Source: Desulfurococcales archaeon (GTDB lineage: Archaea > Thermoproteota > Thermoprotei_A > Sulfolobales > AG1). Taken from it: DNA of 7,204 nucleotides. A model generated the notes under the pieces. That model saw only the letters and a list, made by a program, of their open reading frames with translations. It did not search any database and had not been told where the DNA came from. Location: positions 1-7,204 of the forward strand of contig JALXCO010000094.1 of assembly GCA_026990885.1 (NCBI GenBank). The letters are read 5' to 3'. Both the position numbers and the translations under genes were made by a program. Shown here one piece after another: positions 5,731 to 7,204 of this stretch. How positions within the stretch are numbered: the first letter of the stretch is position 1; every line of letters begins with the position of its first letter.

Positions 5731-6876
5731 CTACTCTACCCTCAAGCCGAGAGACTTCATAACCCTAAGAGACTCCCTGAATTCCTCGAGCTGCTCCCTG
5801 AGGTTCCACGGCATTTCGGAGTATACGTCCTCGAATATAACTTCCTCCGGGAGCTCTGGCTTGCTTAGACATCTCCTAACTACAGTCTCTATATAGTCCC
5901 TCCACCTGCCCCAAATCTCCCTGTCGAGATCTTCATTAAGCACACCTCTATACATGAGGTATCTGCGGAACCTGGGTATAGGATCTTTAGCCTCGTACCT
6001 CTTAACCTCCTCATCACTCCTATATCTTCTAGGATCATCAGCCGTTGTGTGGGGCCCCAACCTATAGGTTAGGGACTCGATAAGCGTGGGCCCCTCGCCG
6101 GAGCTTGCTTTGTCGACAGCCTCTTTAGCTATAGAGTATACAGCCAGAACATCGTTTCCGTCAACACGGATTGAGGGGACCCCATAGGCCACACCCTTCA
6201 CAGCAAGAGTTGGCGCGGCTGTCTGCTTCCTAACGGGGAGGGATATAGCCCACTGGTTATTCTGTATAACGAACACTACCGGCGGCTTAAATAATCCGGC
6301 GAAGTTCAAGCCGAAATGGAAATCGCCGCGTGATGTCGCCCCATCGCCAAAGAACGTTAACACAACTATATTGTCACCCATTATCTTTGCTGCTAGAGCA
6401 AATCCCACGGCGTGTGGTATCTGGTTGCCTACGGGTACTGGGGCTGGAACTATCTTCTTATCTCTAGAGCCATATATGGCGAAATCCGACCCCTTAAGCG
6501 GATCGTCGGCGTTGGCCATAGCCCTATCAATAATCTCCTCCTCGCTCATGCCCCTAACTAGCAGGGCCCCGAGCTCTCTATAGCTTGGGAACATCCAGTC
6601 CTGCTCTCTCAGGGCTAGCGCCGCGCCTATCATTGTTGCTTCCTGACCCTTGTTGGGTGCGTGTATAGCTACCTTGCCCATTCTCTGGAGCTTCAGTAGC
6701 CACTCGTCGAGGATCCTGGTTCTAACCATGTACTCATAGATCTTCAATAGAAAATCCTTGCTCAATTTAGGCTCCAGCGACTCGTCGGGGACCCCCTGGT
6801 CGTCGAGAACCCTAAAAATCCCGAGGGCCTTATCTAGATTCAGATCTTTAGCCAGAGCCTGGGAAATAAGGTTCAC
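5731..6876 (-). CDS. 2-oxoacid dehydrogenase E1 component, alpha subunit
   Basis: A 381-residue subunit that binds TPP-magnesium together with E1-beta. Seen: YEYMVRTRILDEWLLKLQRMGK (47-68), NKGQEA (75-80), PSYRELG (97-103), VPVGNQIPHAVGFA (147-160), the TPP motif starting GDG (177-179) and ending with Asn206-Asn207 in VIQNNQWAIS, and the loop RLGPHTTADDPRRYR (272-286). That loop and NNQWAIS resemble branched-chain 2-oxoacid E1-alpha more than pyruvate-type E1, but this does not prove the substrate. Within the TPP motif, Arg183 stands where Glu is common (SEGDF) and Phe188 where Glu or a small residue is usual. First gene of the operon. The start is GTG 6876 with no ribosome binding site; the TATA element centred about 27 nt upstream predicts a leaderless transcript. 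Confidence 0.95.
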   Translation of the reverse strand: MNLISQALAKDLNLDKALGIFRVLDDQGVPDESLEPKLSKDFLLKIYEYMVRTRILDEWLLKLQRMGKVAIHAPNKGQEATMIGAALALREQDWMFPSYRELGALLVRGMSEEEIIDRAMANADDPLKGSDFAIYGSRDKKIVPAPVPVGNQIPHAVGFALAAKIMGDNIVVLTFFGDGATSRGDFHFGLNFAGLFKPPVVFVIQNNQWAISLPVRKQTAAPTLAVKGVAYGVPSIRVDGNDVLAVYSIAKEAVDKASSGEGPTLIESLTYRLGPHTTADDPRRYRSDEEVKRYEAKDPIPRFRRYLMYRGVLNEDLDREIWGRWRDYIETVVRRCLSKPELPEEVIFEDVYSEMPWNLREQLEEFRESLRVMKSLGLRVE

Positions 6877-6892
6877 CCAACAACTAAATAGG

Positions 6893-6910
6893 AAATATAA
6901 AATATATATT
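6893..6910 (-). promoter_or_regulatory. TATA promoter of the 2-oxoacid dehydrogenase operon
   Basis: On the minus strand an 18-bp run of only A and T (AATATATATTTTATATTT) is centred 25-27 nt upstream of GTG 6876, the spacing expected if transcription starts at the first base of the start codon. The T-rich bases also follow the lumazine synthase stop by about 20 nt and could act as its terminator. Confidence 0.6.
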
Positions 6911-6925
6911 AAGATTTAACATGAG

Positions 6926-7204
6926 CTATACATTGTCCAACTCCCTAAGTCTCCTAACAAGCTTAACTGCAGCCTCGACAGCCCTTCTAGCGTATTCCTC
7001 AGCCCTCTCAAGCGCCTGAAGCCTGGTCGCTCCAGGACCAATAATGCCCAGGGTGACTGGCTTGCCGTACTCCACACTTAGATCCATTATCTTCCTAGCG
7101 GACTGGTGGGCCACAACCTCATCATGCTCAGTCTCACCCTCAAGCACGGCTCCGAGAGCCACTACTGCGTCTACATCCTTTAGCTTTTCGAGAACATGCT
7201 TCAC
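6926..7204 (-). CDS. ribH: 6,7-dimethyl-8-ribityllumazine synthase (5' part beyond window)
   Basis: The C-terminal 92 residues of lumazine synthase, which condenses ribitylaminouracil with dihydroxybutanone phosphate to form the direct riboflavin precursor. Seen: [18 protein letters not shown] (12-29 of the fragment) with the conserved catalytic-region His27, [19 protein letters not shown], then [20 protein letters not shown] with the conserved QA..RA segment. The closing helix is rich in Arg/Lys and ends LRELDNV. Homologues are about 140-160 residues, so roughly 50 N-terminal residues lie outside. The GTG at the window edge is most likely an internal Val codon. It ends 49 nt upstream of E1-alpha on the same strand, but a strong promoter lies between, so it is probably a separate transcript. 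Confidence 0.93.
   Translation of the reverse strand: MKHVLEKLKDVDAVVALGAVLEGETEHDEVVAHQSARKIMDLSVEYGKPVTLGIIGPGATRLQALERAEEYARRAVEAAVKLVRRLRELDNV

Noticed and set aside
6005..6045. Possible C/D-box guide RNA (minus strand GTGATGA and CTGATGA)
   Set aside because: The matches encode conserved E1-alpha residues, and no suitably placed CTGA box with the opposite-end motif was found.
7115..7130. C-box-like ATGATGA on the minus strand in ribH
   Set aside because: It encodes the conserved EHDE segment and has no D box nearby.
1..7204. CRISPR array, insertion sequence, tRNA or defence system
   Set aside because: No direct-repeat array, transposase, inverted terminal repeats or tRNA-like fold was seen; all long open frames belong to housekeeping families.

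Overview
The window looks like a piece of a hyperthermophilic crenarchaeal (Thermoprotei) chromosome. Supporting signs are an archaeal proteasome beta subunit, a GTP-dependent dephospho-CoA kinase of the archaeal DUF359 family, an archaeal RIO1 kinase and a crenarchaeal-type lumazine synthase. Arg is mostly AGG/AGA and Ile often ATA, TTG and GTG starts are common, and TATA-box promoters are combined with GGTGAT/GAGGTG ribosome binding sites. I do not assign a genus. No mobile element, CRISPR array, tRNA or rRNA is visible, and the DNA is almost fully coding.

Left part (1-1994). A proteasome beta subunit runs leftward and off the window's left edge. It appears to be the non-catalytic type, with Ala where the nucleophilic Thr1 should be. 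An ~80-bp bidirectional promoter region separates it from a rightward pair: GTP-dependent dephospho-CoA kinase (last step of archaeal CoA synthesis), then the RIO1 atypical kinase (ribosome biogenesis), 21 nt apart.

Right part (2006-6876, leftward). This is a complete, uninterrupted four-gene operon for a 2-oxoacid dehydrogenase multienzyme complex: E1-alpha, E1-beta, E2 (lipoyl acyltransferase) and E3 (dihydrolipoamide dehydrogenase). All main catalytic landmarks are present. E1 sequence features resemble the branched-chain 2-oxoacid type, but the substrate is not proven. The first gene appears leaderless behind a strong TATA element, while E2 and E3 have clear ribosome binding sites. An 8-bp perfect hairpin precedes E3 and overlaps its ribosome binding site. 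Upstream of the operon, on the same strand, lies the 3' part of lumazine synthase (riboflavin synthesis), cut by the right edge.

How the genes fit together: the complex oxidatively decarboxylates 2-oxoacids to acyl-CoA and NADH using TPP, lipoate, CoA, FAD and NAD. The neighbours make the flavin precursor (lumazine synthase) and CoA (dephospho-CoA kinase), so a loose cofactor theme is possible, though it may be coincidence. The complex suggests an aerobic or facultatively aerobic lifestyle, since strictly anaerobic relatives generally use ferredoxin-dependent 2-oxoacid oxidoreductases. I see no wholly new system. The most noteworthy points are the apparently inactive proteasome subunit, the full complex in a crenarchaeal context, an Asp-to-Glu change in the E2 active-site motif, the E3 leader hairpin and a strand-composition skew that crosses a gene boundary.
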